Shown: positions 35,533 through 43,933, numbered from the stretch's first letter. The stretch: 64,000 nt of DNA from Bradyrhizobium ottawaense (GCF_900099825.1 NZ_LT629693.1:7203001-7267000), one strand, 5' to 3'. Notes: a model not told the origin generated them from the sequence alone. Numbers and translations: made by a program.

Positions 35533-36906
35533 ATGTCTGCGCGTATCCTGGTCGTCGATGATGTTCCCGCCAACGTCAAGCTGCTGGAAGCCCGTCTGTC
35601 CGCCGAATATTTCGACGTGCTGACCGCGTCCAACGGCGCCCAGGCGCTGGACATCTGCTCGCGCGCCGAATGCGACATCATCCTGCTCGACGTCATGATG
35701 CCCGACATGGACGGTTTCGAGGTCTGCCGCCGGCTGAAGTCCAATCCGGCGACGCATTACATTCCGGTGGTGATCATCACGGCGCTGGACAGCGCGGCCG
35801 ATCGCGTCCGCGGGCTCGAGGCCGGGGCCGACGACTTTCTGACCAAGCCGGTGTCCGACGTCGTGCTGATCGCGCGCGTCCGCTCGTTGACGCGACTGAA
35901 GATGATGACCGACGAGCTGCGCATGCGCGCCATCACCTCGCTGGAAATCGGCATGGAGGCGCCGGAGCGCAGCGCCGTCGCCGACAAGGGCGTCGGCGGA
36001 CGCATCCTCTTGGTCGACGACCGGCCGTCGTCCTACGAGCGGCTGGCGCCGATCCTTGCTACCGAGCATACCGTCGATGTCGAGACCAATCCGGCGGAAG
36101 CCCTGTTTCACGCCGCCGACGGCAACTACGACCTGCTGATCGTCTCGCTCAGCCTGGAGAACTATGACGGCCTGCGGCTGTGCAGCCAGGCGCGTTCGCT
36201 GGAGCGCACCCGCCAGATGCCGATCCTGGCGATTTCCGACGCCGACAACAATGCGCGGCTGCTGCGCGGGCTTGAAATCGGCGTCAACGATTACCTGCTG
36301 CGCCCGGTCGACAAGAACGAGTTGCTGGCGCGGGCGCGCACCCAGATCCGCAAGCGGCGCTACACCGACCATCTGCGCGACAATGTGCAGAACTCGATCG
36401 AAATGGCGATCACCGACGCGCTGACCGGGCTGCACAATCGCCGCTACATGGAAAGCCATCTGCAGACGCTGGCCGAGCAGGCCTCGAGCCGCGGCAAGCC
36501 TCTGGCGCTGATGATCATCGACATCGATTTCTTCAAGGCCATTAACGACAATTACGGTCACGACGCCGGCGACGACGTGCTGCGCGAATTTGCGGTGCGG
36601 ATCCGCAAGTCGATTCGCGGCATCGATCTGGCTTGCCGCTACGGCGGCGAGGAATTCGTCATCGTGATGCCGGAAACCGACCTTCACGTCGCCGGCATGG
36701 TGGCGGAACGGCTGCGCCGCTCGATCGCCGGCGAAACCTTCGCGGTCAACAAGGGCATCAGGCGCATCGAGGTCACGATCTCGATCGGGCTGACGACGCT
36801 GGAGCGCAAGGGCGAACCGGTCGCCGACGTACTGAAGCGCGCCGACACCGCGCTGTACCGCGCCAAGCACGACGGCCGCAACCGTGTGGTTTCCGCGGCG
36901 GCGTGA
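35533..36906 (+). CDS. pleD: Response regulator diguanylate cyclase PleD
   Basis: 457 residues: receiver 1 (about 1-120, Asp53 in LLDVMMPDMD), receiver 2 (about 155-275), GGEF domain (about 290-457). The second receiver has Ser-Leu-Ser where the phospho-Asp would be (LLIVSLSLENYDG), as expected for the PleD dimerisation adaptor. The cyclase motif is GGEEF in RYGGEEFVIV, and the RGID sequence five residues before it is the RxxD inhibition site. It makes c-di-GMP to drive polar development. TAGGAGTGA precedes the ATG. Confidence 0.96.
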   Translation: MSARILVVDDVPANVKLLEARLSAEYFDVLTASNGAQALDICSRAECDIILLDVMMPDMDGFEVCRRLKSNPATHYIPVVIITALDSAADRVRGLEAGADDFLTKPVSDVVLIARVRSLTRLKMMTDELRMRAITSLEIGMEAPERSAVADKGVGGRILLVDDRPSSYERLAPILATEHTVDVETNPAEALFHAADGNYDLLIVSLSLENYDGLRLCSQARSLERTRQMPILAISDADNNARLLRGLEIGVNDYLLRPVDKNELLARARTQIRKRRYTDHLRDNVQNSIEMAITDALTGLHNRRYMESHLQTLAEQASSRGKPLALMIIDIDFFKAINDNYGHDAGDDVLREFAVRIRKSIRGIDLACRYGGEEFVIVMPETDLHVAGMVAERLRRSIAGETFAVNKGIRRIEVTISIGLTTLERKGEPVADVLKRADTALYRAKHDGRNRVVSAAA

Positions 36907-36907
36907 A

Positions 36908-37216
36908 ATGATACGTCGGGCGAACGTGCTGCTCCACTGGCTGGTAGTCGACCAGTCGGATCCGTTACCTCGTGGTCCGCATTTCTCGATGCCAGCTCGC
37001 TTCGATCATCAAGGCGAAGACTGGATAGACAATGCGTGGAGCCTTGTCGTGGACCTCGACGGAATTCCCGACCCCGATCGCAATCAGATCGGGACGGTGA
37101 GATTCCTGATGCCTGATGCGCCCAACGATTGGCTGCGCGAAGGCAAGCGGTTCATCTTGATGGAAGGACCGCTCGCGCTCGCCGAGGGCGAGATTAGGCT
37201 AGTGCGGACGGACTAG
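36908..37216 (+). CDS. Hypothetical protein downstream of pleD
   Basis: 102 residues beginning MIRRANVLLHWLVVDQSDPL and containing ARFDHQGEDWIDNAWSLVVD and LREGKRFILMEGPLALAEGEI. It looks like a beta-rich small protein with some likeness to elongation-factor-Tu-domain-like hypothetical proteins, but I do not recognise it securely. It starts one base after the pleD stop and its 3' end overlaps the convergent serine-hydrolase gene by 23 bases. Confidence 0.65.
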   Translation: MIRRANVLLHWLVVDQSDPLPRGPHFSMPARFDHQGEDWIDNAWSLVVDLDGIPDPDRNQIGTVRFLMPDAPNDWLREGKRFILMEGPLALAEGEIRLVRTD

Positions 37217-38441
37217 TTGATCGCTCGGATTGCCCTTCGCGCCCTTGCTTGATGGCCTCATACGCCAGCCGCTTGAACTCGAACGAGAACGGGTGGACGA
37301 ACGCCATCTGGCGCTGCGCCATCATCACGCCAGCCATGTTGCGCTTCGGCGAGATCCACCATTGCGTGCCGGCCACGCCACCCCAATAGAATTCGCCCGA
37401 CGCATCGGGATGATCGAATGCCGAGGGCTTCAGGATCAGCCCGCCGGCCAGGCCGTGCGCCTTGCCGGGCTGTTCGCCCATCATGGCAAAGCGGATCCAC
37501 TGGCCATCCGGCAACTGGTTGGTCATCATCTGGGCGATCGTCTCCGGCTTGAGCAGGGTTTTGCCGCCGGGCAGCAGGCTGCGGATCAACGCGACCATGT
37601 CGGGCATCGTCGAAACCAGACCGCCGCCGCCATTGAGGCGCGCGACAGGGCGCAGATAGGCGCCGGGGAAGGGCGCGTTGTCGGTGCGGGTCAGGCCCGG
37701 CTTCATCGGATCCATCAGGTCGGCGCCGGCGTAATACGCCACCAGCCGTCCCTGATCCTTTTCCGGCACGACGAAGCCGGTATCGACCATGCCGAGCGGA
37801 TCGAGAATCCGCGCCTTGATGAACGTGTCGAAGCTCTGGCCGCTGATGACTTCGACCAACCGTGCCACCACGTCGATCGCGAGCGAGTATTCCCAGGACG
37901 TCCCCGGCTGATAGATCAGCGGCAGGTCGGCCAGCACGTCGACCATCTGCGCCAGCGTGGTCATGGGATTGTGGACGCCGCGCTCGTTGAGCGCCTTGAA
38001 GATGACGGTGCCGGGATCGAAGAAGCCGTAGCTCAGACCGGAGCTGTGGCTCAGGAGCTGACGGATCGTGATCGAGCTCTTGGCCGGCTCGGTATCGTCA
38101 AGCGAGGTCGCGCCTGATCGTAACACCTTCCGATTTCCGAGCTGCGGAATAAACTTCTCAATGGGATCGTCGAGCCCAAGTTTGCCCTCCTCGAACAGCA
38201 GCAGCGCGGCGCAGGAGGTGATCAGCTTGGTGTTGGAAAAAACCCGGAAAATATGATCGGTGCGGAGAGCCGTCTGCGCTTCCTTGTCGGCCCATCCGAC
38301 GCAGTTCACGTCCACCAGATCCCGGCCGACCATGACAGCCCAGGAAATGCCGGACAGCAGGTTGCCGTCGATATAGCGCTGCATGGCCGCGCGGGCCGGC
38401 TTGAAATCGTAGCCGCTGGCGGTCACTTTCAGGTCTTCCAT
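37194..38441 (-). CDS. Beta-lactamase-family serine hydrolase (class C / EstB type)
   Basis: 415 residues without a clear signal peptide. The SxxK motif is SNTK in FRVFSNTKLITSCAALLLFE, and WEYSLAIDVVARLVEVISG supplies the Tyr of the second motif. The C-terminal part has GGGLVSTMPDMVALIRSLL and WGGVAGTQWWISPKR. Relatives are esterases or peptidases rather than true beta-lactamases. GAGGAG lies before the start. Confidence 0.85.
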   Translation of the reverse strand: MEDLKVTASGYDFKPARAAMQRYIDGNLLSGISWAVMVGRDLVDVNCVGWADKEAQTALRTDHIFRVFSNTKLITSCAALLLFEEGKLGLDDPIEKFIPQLGNRKVLRSGATSLDDTEPAKSSITIRQLLSHSSGLSYGFFDPGTVIFKALNERGVHNPMTTLAQMVDVLADLPLIYQPGTSWEYSLAIDVVARLVEVISGQSFDTFIKARILDPLGMVDTGFVVPEKDQGRLVAYYAGADLMDPMKPGLTRTDNAPFPGAYLRPVARLNGGGGLVSTMPDMVALIRSLLPGGKTLLKPETIAQMMTNQLPDGQWIRFAMMGEQPGKAHGLAGGLILKPSAFDHPDASGEFYWGGVAGTQWWISPKRNMAGVMMAQRQMAFVHPFSFEFKRLAYEAIKQGREGQSERSTSPSALA

Positions 38442-38470
38442 TTTCGCTCCTCTTTGCCGCCAATTCTGGC

Positions 38471-38588
38471 GTCGTCCCTGCGAAAGCAGGGACCCATAAC
38501 CACCGGTTCTGATTTTTGCAGAAGGTAACTACCACATCGCCATACCGATACGCCACGGCGTATGGGTCCCTGCTTTCGCAGGGACGAC
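38471..38588. repeat. Long inverted repeat between serine hydrolase and TetR genes
   Basis: Two perfect 28-base inverted arms (38471-38498 and 38561-38588) flank 62 bases. Each arm is itself a hairpin, GTCCCTGC-GAAA-GCAGGGAC, so the DNA can fold as one long stem or two short ones. No ORF lies inside. It looks like two oppositely oriented copies of a short dispersed repeat. Confidence 0.85.
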
Positions 38589-38613
38589 CGGGGATTCAAT
38601 CGATCGATGCAGG

Positions 38614-39252
38614 CTAGTGCTTCTTGGCGGGGGATTGCGGCTTCGGCGCGGCCGCACCGCTGCCAACCTTCACCCCCGCATTCCTGAGCAACACCGTTGC
38701 GGCCTGCCTGGCTGCGCGCGCCATCGCGGGGTCGTTGCGGACCAGATCCTGGGCGATCGAGCCGTCGACCAGCAGCGTCAGCTGCGTCGCCAGTCCCTCG
38801 GCATCGGCGATGCCAAGCTGCAGCAGCAGATCGCGAAACCAGAGTCTTCGGCTTTCCTTGAAGGCGATCGCGATCTTGCGCACCGGCTGGTCCTCGCTGC
38901 CGAGTTCGGCAACCGCGTTGACGAAGGGGCAGCCGCGAAAATCCTTGGCCGAGAACCGCCGTTCCAGCGAATCGAAGGTGCCGAGAATCTGTTCGGCGGG
39001 TGGTTTCTCCGATGGCCGCGGCGCCACGAAGCGGCGCTCGAGATAGGCCGAGATCAGCGCGTCCTTTGACGGAAAATGATTATAGAGCGTGCGCTTGCTG
39101 ATGCCGATTTCGGCCGCGATGGTGTCGACGCCAACCGCGCGAATCCCCTGCAAATAGAACAGCCTGTCCGCGGTTTCGAGGATGCGGTCCTTCATTGCAG
39201 GCTTCTGCATTGATGGCTCTGACGCGGAAGCTTTGGCGGGCTGGGGTGGCAT
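38614..39252 (-). CDS. TetR/AcrR-family regulator
   Basis: 212 residues. The DNA-binding domain (about 18-66) reads KDRILETADRLFYLQGIRAV, DTIAAEIGISKRTLYNHFPS, then KDALISAYLERR. The C-terminal ligand domain includes GCPFVNAVAELGS. It is divergent from the MFS transporter gene and a 7+2+7 palindrome lies between, so it probably represses that transporter and itself. Confidence 0.9.
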   Translation of the reverse strand: MPPQPAKASASEPSMQKPAMKDRILETADRLFYLQGIRAVGVDTIAAEIGISKRTLYNHFPSKDALISAYLERRFVAPRPSEKPPAEQILGTFDSLERRFSAKDFRGCPFVNAVAELGSEDQPVRKIAIAFKESRRLWFRDLLLQLGIADAEGLATQLTLLVDGSIAQDLVRNDPAMARAARQAATVLLRNAGVKVGSGAAAPKPQSPAKKH

Positions 39253-39306
39253 GCGATTGCGTGGGGTCCATTCGCCTTGACAGCAGGACCACTCTATAGC
39301 CTAGTT

Positions 39307-39322
39307 ACACAGGTCTGTGTAC
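39307..39322. promoter_or_regulatory. Candidate TetR-type operator
   Basis: TACACAG-GT-CTGTGTA, perfect seven-base arms, lies 55 bases upstream of the TetR gene and 65 bases before the MFS gene. Size and position fit a TetR dimer site. Confidence 0.6.
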
Positions 39323-39386
39323 CTAAATCAGGCGCCAAACGCAGGACACGGATTTCGTGCCGCGGCCCCGAGGGAGAATAAGAACA

Positions 39387-40619
39387 ATGCCCCTGCTGCA
39401 AGTCCTGCGCCCCACGCTGCCCATCCTGATCGGCGCTTCGCTGATGCTGACGCTCAGCATGGGCCTGCGGCAGTCGCTCGGCATCTTCATGCAGCCGCTG
39501 ACGCATGACATCGGCATATCGGTCTCCGACTTCACGCTGGCGATTGCCGTGCAAAACCTCGCCTGGGGTTTCTTGCAACCGCTCGCCGGCGCGCTGACGG
39601 TGCGTTACGGCTTTCGCAGCATCATGGTGATCGGCTCGTTGTTCTACATTGCGGGCCTGACGTTGATGGCGAGCGCGCACGGCTTTCTCAGCGTCATGAT
39701 CGGTGGCGGCGTGCTGATCGGCATGTCGCTGGCCTGCACCGCGGCGGCGATTGCGATGTCGGTCGCGGCGCGCGCGGTGCCGGCGACGGTGCGCAGCACG
39801 GTCATGGGCCTGGTGTCGGGGGCGGGATCGCTCGGCGCCCTGCTGTCGGCGCCGCTCGGGCAGATTCTCAACGAAGGCTATGGCTGGCGCGTCGGTCTCG
39901 CCGGATTCGTGGTGCTGGCGCTGGCGATGATTCCCGCGGCCTGGTTTGCCGGCGGCGTCGACAGGATTGCGCTGCCGAAGCCGGCGTCGGACGAGATCGG
40001 CAACACCTCGGCCAGCGTCGCGGTCAAGGTGGCGTTCTCCAACCCGTCCTTCGTGGTGATGACCTGCGCCTATTTCGTCTGCGGCATGCAGCTCGTATTC
40101 CTCACCACCCATCTGCCGTCCTATCTGGCGATCTGCGGCCTGGATCCGATGCTGAGCGCGCAGACGCTCGGCATGATCGGCGGCTTCAACGTGATCGGCA
40201 GCATCTTCTTCGGCTGGGCAGGCCAGCGCTGGAACAAGCTGGTGCTGCTCGGCGGCATCTACATCGTCCGCTCCATCGCGCTCGCCTGGTACTTCACCCT
40301 GCCGGCGACGCCGGCGACCACGCTATTGTTCGGCGCCATCATGGGTTTCCTGTGGATGGGCGTTGGGCCGCTGGTGGCCGGTGCGGTCGCCGAAATGTTC
40401 GGCCTGAAATGGCAGGCGATGATCCAGGGGCTCGCCTTCATGAGCCATCAGCTCGGCAGCTTCCTCGGCGCCTTCGGCGGCGGGGTGCTGTACGACCAGC
40501 TCGGCTCCTACACCATGGCGTGGCGAATCGGCGTTGCGCTGGGTCTCGCCGGAGGCATCATCCAGGTCGCCTTCGCGCTGATCCGGCCGAGCGGGCCGCC
40601 GGTGTTGCGAACGGCGTAA
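39387..40619 (+). CDS. Major facilitator superfamily transporter
   Basis: 410 residues, about 12 membrane segments. The N-terminal half has LSMGLRQSLGIFMQPLTHDI and AIAVQNLAWGFLQPLAGAL; the second half has FFGWAGQRWNKLVLLGG, the counterpart of the loop 8-9 motif. It resembles oxalate/formate- or cyanate-type MFS carriers; the substrate is unknown. ATG at 39387 follows GGGAG. Likely controlled by the divergent TetR protein. Confidence 0.88.
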   Translation: MPLLQVLRPTLPILIGASLMLTLSMGLRQSLGIFMQPLTHDIGISVSDFTLAIAVQNLAWGFLQPLAGALTVRYGFRSIMVIGSLFYIAGLTLMASAHGFLSVMIGGGVLIGMSLACTAAAIAMSVAARAVPATVRSTVMGLVSGAGSLGALLSAPLGQILNEGYGWRVGLAGFVVLALAMIPAAWFAGGVDRIALPKPASDEIGNTSASVAVKVAFSNPSFVVMTCAYFVCGMQLVFLTTHLPSYLAICGLDPMLSAQTLGMIGGFNVIGSIFFGWAGQRWNKLVLLGGIYIVRSIALAWYFTLPATPATTLLFGAIMGFLWMGVGPLVAGAVAEMFGLKWQAMIQGLAFMSHQLGSFLGAFGGGVLYDQLGSYTMAWRIGVALGLAGGIIQVAFALIRPSGPPVLRTA

Positions 40620-40635
40620 GGCTGACCGGGAGGTG

Positions 40636-40677
40636 GCTTAAAACGAGGCAGTGGAAAGTGCCGCCTGCGTTTTAAGC
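40636..40677 (+). terminator. Hairpin after the MFS gene
   Basis: GCTTAAAACG (40636-40645) pairs with CGTTTTAAGC (40668-40677), extended inward by AGGC with GCCT. There is no strong T-run afterwards, so termination efficiency is uncertain. Confidence 0.5.
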
Positions 40678-40976
40678 GCTTGTGCCCTTAAAAGCGGCAG
40701 AAAACTAGAATGCCTTCGCACGGGAAGCCAGAAATCGATGACAATTCATTAGGTTAACCGAATGCCTTCGATGGCATGAATCTTGTCTGAGGTTAAGCAT
40801 CGGTTTTGGGAAACGTCATCGACATCGTCCGCCCTTGGTTGAACGTCAGGGGAAGGCAGGTAGTTCATGAGGCTGGCAGCCGCCAATCCCCAGCCATTTC
40901 AACTCGACGTTGCCGCGACGTCGAGCATCCCGAGTTTTTTGCCCAAAATCGGCGTTGATCCTGCCGTCGCCGCTCG

Positions 40977-41080
40977 AGAGCGTTTTCGAGCGAAGTGGAT
41001 GCCGGTTCGCGTAAAGAAAACGCGTCAAAACAAAAGACTAGAGCCCGGTTCTGATTCAATCAGAACCGAACGGGCTCTAG
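40977..41080 (+). repeat. Dispersed 104-base element, copy A
   Basis: Begins AGAGCGTTTTCGAGCGAAG and carries AAGAAAACGCGTCAAAAC, then ends in a long hairpin (41038-41080) whose outer bases are CTAGAGCCCG and CGGGCTCTAG. Copies or fragments also occur at 47683, 62921 and 28354. Confidence 0.8.
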
Positions 41081-41160
41081 GCACGGGACGGTTCATGCGC
41101 GCCATTCAAGACAGTCTCAGAAACAAACTAAAGGGCACACCAATTTTCGCATCGTGCTGA

Positions 41161-41176
41161 TGGCGCGCCGTTCGCA
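41161..41176 (+). promoter_or_regulatory. Possible sigma-54 promoter of amtB
   Basis: TGGCGCGCCGTTCGCA keeps the GG-N10-GC spacing of -24/-12 promoters and matches 10 of 12 consensus positions of TGGCACG-N4-TTGCA. It lies about 70 bases before the amtB ATG. amtB genes are commonly NtrC/sigma-54 controlled. No clear NtrC sites were found. Confidence 0.4.
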
Positions 41177-41245
41177 TTCGCATGGGAGAGATCGACAAAG
41201 TGGCTGGGTAAACCTTCACCGACATCTGCGACGAGGAGAAAGACG

Positions 41246-42637
41246 ATGGGACTCTGGAAATACGCGCGCCAAAGACTCGGGCCTTTCGTGGTTGCACTCT
41301 TGGGGATCGCGCTTCTCTGCATGCTGTTCGGTGACATCGCGCTCGCGGAAGACGCGGGGCCGCCGGCCTGCGGTGGCAAGATTCTCGAGAAGTGCACACC
41401 CAACTCCGGCGATACCGCATGGATGCTGACGTCGGTCGCGCTCGTCTTGATGATGACCGTTCCGGGTCTCGGCCTGTTCTATGGTGGCATGGTGCGCAAG
41501 AAGAACGTGGGCGACACGGTGATGACCAGCTTTGCCGTCACCTGCCTCGTCACCATTCTGTTCGCGCTCTTTACCTACAGCATGGCGTTTCGCGCCGGCT
41601 CGCCGTTCATCGGGGGCCTGGATCGGATGTTCCTGAAGGACATCCTGAGCGACATCGGCAAGGGAGGCATCGGCAATCCCAATCCGCTCGCCGCGACCAT
41701 TCCTGAGAGCGTGTATATCTGCTTTCAGATGACGTTCGCTATCATTACGCCAGCGTTGATCGCTGGCGCGTTTGCCGAGCGGATGAAGTTCTCGGCCATG
41801 CTCTTGTTCATCGGCCTGTGGGCGATTTTCGTCTATGCGCCGATTGCGCACTGGGTCTGGGGACCCGACGGCATCTTCTCCGCCGGCAACGACGCCGCGT
41901 GGGTGAAAGTGCTGGATTTCGCCGGCGGCACCGTCGTGCATATCAACGCCGGTGTTGCTGGGCTGATGTGCGCGATCATGCTTGGCAAACGGAAAGAAAC
42001 CGGGCCGGCGCACAACATGGTGCTCACCTTCATCGGCGCCTCCCTGCTGTGGGTTGGCTGGTTCGGATTCAACGCCGGCTCCGCCGTGACCGCGGGCATG
42101 CAGGCCGGAATGGCGATGCTGGTAACCCAGATTGCTACCGCAGTTGCCGGCTTTACCTGGATGCTGGTGGAATGGGCGCTGAAGGGCAAGCCGACCGTCG
42201 TCGGCATCTGCTCGGGCGCGGTCGCCGGCCTTGTCGCGATTACGCCGGCTTCCGGCTTCGTCGGACCGGTCGGCGCCTTCGCCATCGGAATCGCGGCAGG
42301 CGTCTTCTGCTACTGGGGGTGCACCGGCTTGAAGCGCTTGTTCAGCTATGACGACGCGCTGGATTGTTTCGGCGTTCATGCGATCGGCGGCATCGTCGGG
42401 GCGCTTTTGACCGGGGTGTTCGCGGTCGAGCAATACGGTGGAACCCCAGGCGCTCTGGAGGGCAACGTTGGACAGTTCTTCAACCAATGCATCGGCGTGG
42501 CCACCGTTTTCGTTTATGACGCCGTCGTCAGCCTGATCATCCTTTTCGTGGTCAAGATGTTCGTCGGTCTTCGCGTGACGCAAGACATCGAGCGGGAAGG
42601 GTTGGACCTCGCGCTGCACGGAGAAATCGTGCAATAA
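41246..42637 (+). CDS. amtB: Ammonium transporter
   Basis: 463 residues with a cleavable-looking N-terminal signal (about 1-33) and 11 membrane helices. The pore histidines are in FAGGTVVHINAGVAGL and DCFGVHAIGGIVGALL; the phenylalanine-gate region FTYSMAF, the S1-site Trp region and the DALDCFGVH signature are present. It imports ammonium across the inner membrane. A glnK gene, which usually precedes amtB, is absent here. GAGGAGA precedes the ATG. Confidence 0.95.
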   Translation: MGLWKYARQRLGPFVVALLGIALLCMLFGDIALAEDAGPPACGGKILEKCTPNSGDTAWMLTSVALVLMMTVPGLGLFYGGMVRKKNVGDTVMTSFAVTCLVTILFALFTYSMAFRAGSPFIGGLDRMFLKDILSDIGKGGIGNPNPLAATIPESVYICFQMTFAIITPALIAGAFAERMKFSAMLLFIGLWAIFVYAPIAHWVWGPDGIFSAGNDAAWVKVLDFAGGTVVHINAGVAGLMCAIMLGKRKETGPAHNMVLTFIGASLLWVGWFGFNAGSAVTAGMQAGMAMLVTQIATAVAGFTWMLVEWALKGKPTVVGICSGAVAGLVAITPASGFVGPVGAFAIGIAAGVFCYWGCTGLKRLFSYDDALDCFGVHAIGGIVGALLTGVFAVEQYGGTPGALEGNVGQFFNQCIGVATVFVYDAVVSLIILFVVKMFVGLRVTQDIEREGLDLALHGEIVQ

Positions 42638-42664
42638 TGTAGAGTAAAGGCAGCGTCCTGCAGC

Positions 42665-42812
42665 GCCGGCGTTCATCGCCGGCCGTTGCGGAAAAAAGCT
42701 GCCCCTGAACAGGGCTGGAAACGATCGAGGCGGCCAAACCTCGATGGGGGTGTTGGGTCCAGCCAGTTCTAACTACTTTACTGCTCGCGGTGATCCTCGG
42801 TGAGGAGATCAC
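42665..42812 (+). ncRNA. Structured leader with a Shine-Dalgarno-sequestering hairpin
   Basis: Three stem-loops stand in series. (1) GCCGGCG/CGCCGGC at 42665-42683. (2) An outer stem GGCTGGA/TCCAGCC (42713-42719 with 42758-42764) enclosing ATCGAGG/CCTCGAT (42724-42730 with 42739-42745). (3) GTGATCCTC (42790-42798) pairs with GAG and GATCAC (42802-42804, 42807-42812), burying the GAGGAG ribosome site right before the ATG at 42813. This layout recalls ROSE-type thermometers or other translational switches. Stem 1 may instead belong to amtB termination. Function is inferred from base-pairing only. Confidence 0.5.
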
Positions 42813-42941
42813 ATGAACTGGTTCTATTGGAACACAGCGTGGTCGCTGTTCTTCAGCCTCGTTTGGTTCATGACCATCACGCATAATCCCGAAGCGCGGA
42901 TCTCGGATGCGCATTTGCGCGATGAGGCCTTCGGCGGCTGA
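42813..42941 (+). CDS. Small membrane peptide, 42 residues
   Basis: The peptide starts MNWFYWNTAWSLFFSLVWFM, one aromatic-rich membrane helix (about 2-22), and ends with a charged tail (RISDAHLRDEAFGG). GAGGAG lies six bases upstream but inside a hairpin. It is 175 bases after amtB on the same strand. I do not recognise the family. The good ribosome site, clear helix and structured leader argue that it is real. Confidence 0.55.
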   Translation: MNWFYWNTAWSLFFSLVWFMTITHNPEARISDAHLRDEAFGG

Positions 42942-43039
42942 ATGAAGACCTACGTTACAAAGCGGATCGGGCCGATACCACGGACGCCCGAGCGCTCTTC
43001 GTCGTGCCAACCTGTCCCGAGACCTCGCGACGGGCTAGT

Positions 43040-43570
43040 CTAGCTCCGATAGAAGCGCCACATCCTGAGGAATGTTCGGTGGATCACATCCGGCGGCTGA
43101 TCGAACGGCTCCAGACTGATCCGCAAGGTGCCATTGTGGTCCATGCGCCAAGGTAGGCGCATCAGCAGGCGATAGATCGGCTGCTTGCGCCAATCGACGA
43201 CGAGAGCGCTGCGGAGCGGTGCGTTGAGCACAATCTGCAGCTCATGGACCGTCATCGCCCGCTCGGCGATCTGAACGACATCGATGCGCTCGATGGCCCG
43301 CCAGCGTATCAATCCGAAGGCCTGGATGAAGATGCCATATTGATTGGCGCCGATGGTCGGCCGCCCGGTCTCCAGCAGGGGGATGTTGTAGTAGGTGAAG
43401 CTGGCCGCTGCCACGGCAGGGAACGACCAATAGATGGCGCCGGTGATCCAGGCGGCCGTGCAGAATATCGCAGCCAGCGCAGCACTGATGTAGACGGGAA
43501 AGTAGATGTCTTCGCGCACATAGGCGACCGAGTAGCCACCGGCATTTCGCTCGTCCAGGGTTGCGCTCAT
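43040..43570 (-). CDS. Hypothetical membrane protein
   Basis: 176 residues. Two membrane segments (about 28-45 and 48-65) are followed by a soluble part that looks like a PH-type domain: GANQYGIFIQAFGLIRWRAIERIDVVQI, then ELQIVLNAPLRSALVVDWRK. Such short membrane-plus-PH proteins are conserved without known function. Start at 43570 gives MSATLDERN. Confidence 0.65.
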   Translation of the reverse strand: MSATLDERNAGGYSVAYVREDIYFPVYISAALAAIFCTAAWITGAIYWSFPAVAAASFTYYNIPLLETGRPTIGANQYGIFIQAFGLIRWRAIERIDVVQIAERAMTVHELQIVLNAPLRSALVVDWRKQPIYRLLMRLPWRMDHNGTLRISLEPFDQPPDVIHRTFLRMWRFYRS

Positions 43571-43721
43571 GTGAACCCGATGCCCAGGGCCTACCAGAGA
43601 GGCACAAGTCGGCGCGGCGGAATCGCTTAACTCAACACGGTGTTCGGAAACTGGTTCCCGAGCGAGGATAACAGTGCGCGGGTCCTGGTGCCACCTTGCG
43701 GGTGGCGGGCCGCAAAATGAA

Positions 43722-43743
43722 AACGGGGCCGCAAGGCCCCGTT
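43722..43743 (-). terminator. Rho-independent terminator of rpmG
   Basis: A nine-base stem AACGGGGCC/GGCCCCGTT with a four-base loop (GCAA on the plus strand). On the minus strand the stem is followed by TTCATTTT, 23 bases past the rpmG stop codon. Confidence 0.8.
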
Positions 43744-43765
43744 GAACTCAGTACCATCCCAGGTC

Positions 43766-43933
43766 TTACTTGATCTTCGATTCCTTGAACTCGACGTGCT
43801 TGCGCGCGACCGGGTCGTACTTCTTCTTGACCAGCTTGTCGGTCATGGTGCGCGAATTCTTCTTGGCGACGTAATAGAAGCCGGTATCCGCCGTGGAAAC
43901 GAGCTTGACCTTGATGGTGACCGCTTTGGCCAT
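43766..43933 (-). CDS. rpmG: 50S ribosomal protein L33
   Basis: 55 residues, exact family length: [40 protein letters not shown] and a basic tail [11 protein letters not shown]. It lacks the four zinc-binding cysteines, so it is the zinc-free form. A terminator follows. Confidence 0.97.
   Translation of the reverse strand: MAKAVTIKVKLVSTADTGFYYVAKKNSRTMTDKLVKKKYDPVARKHVEFKESKIK

Larger units (their letters stand above)
40620..41245. other. MFS-amtB intergenic region
   Basis: 626 bases. A hairpin at 40636-40677 follows the MFS gene, a full-length dispersed repeat sits at 40977-41080, and a possible sigma-54 promoter at 41161-41176. A 97-codon frame at 40867 has an acceptable ribosome site but runs through the repeat, so I do not call it a gene. 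Confidence 0.5.

Noticed and set aside
40867..41160. 97-codon frame upstream of amtB
   Set aside because: Has a passable ribosome site, but most of it is the dispersed repeat at 40977-41080, so it is unlikely to encode a conserved protein.
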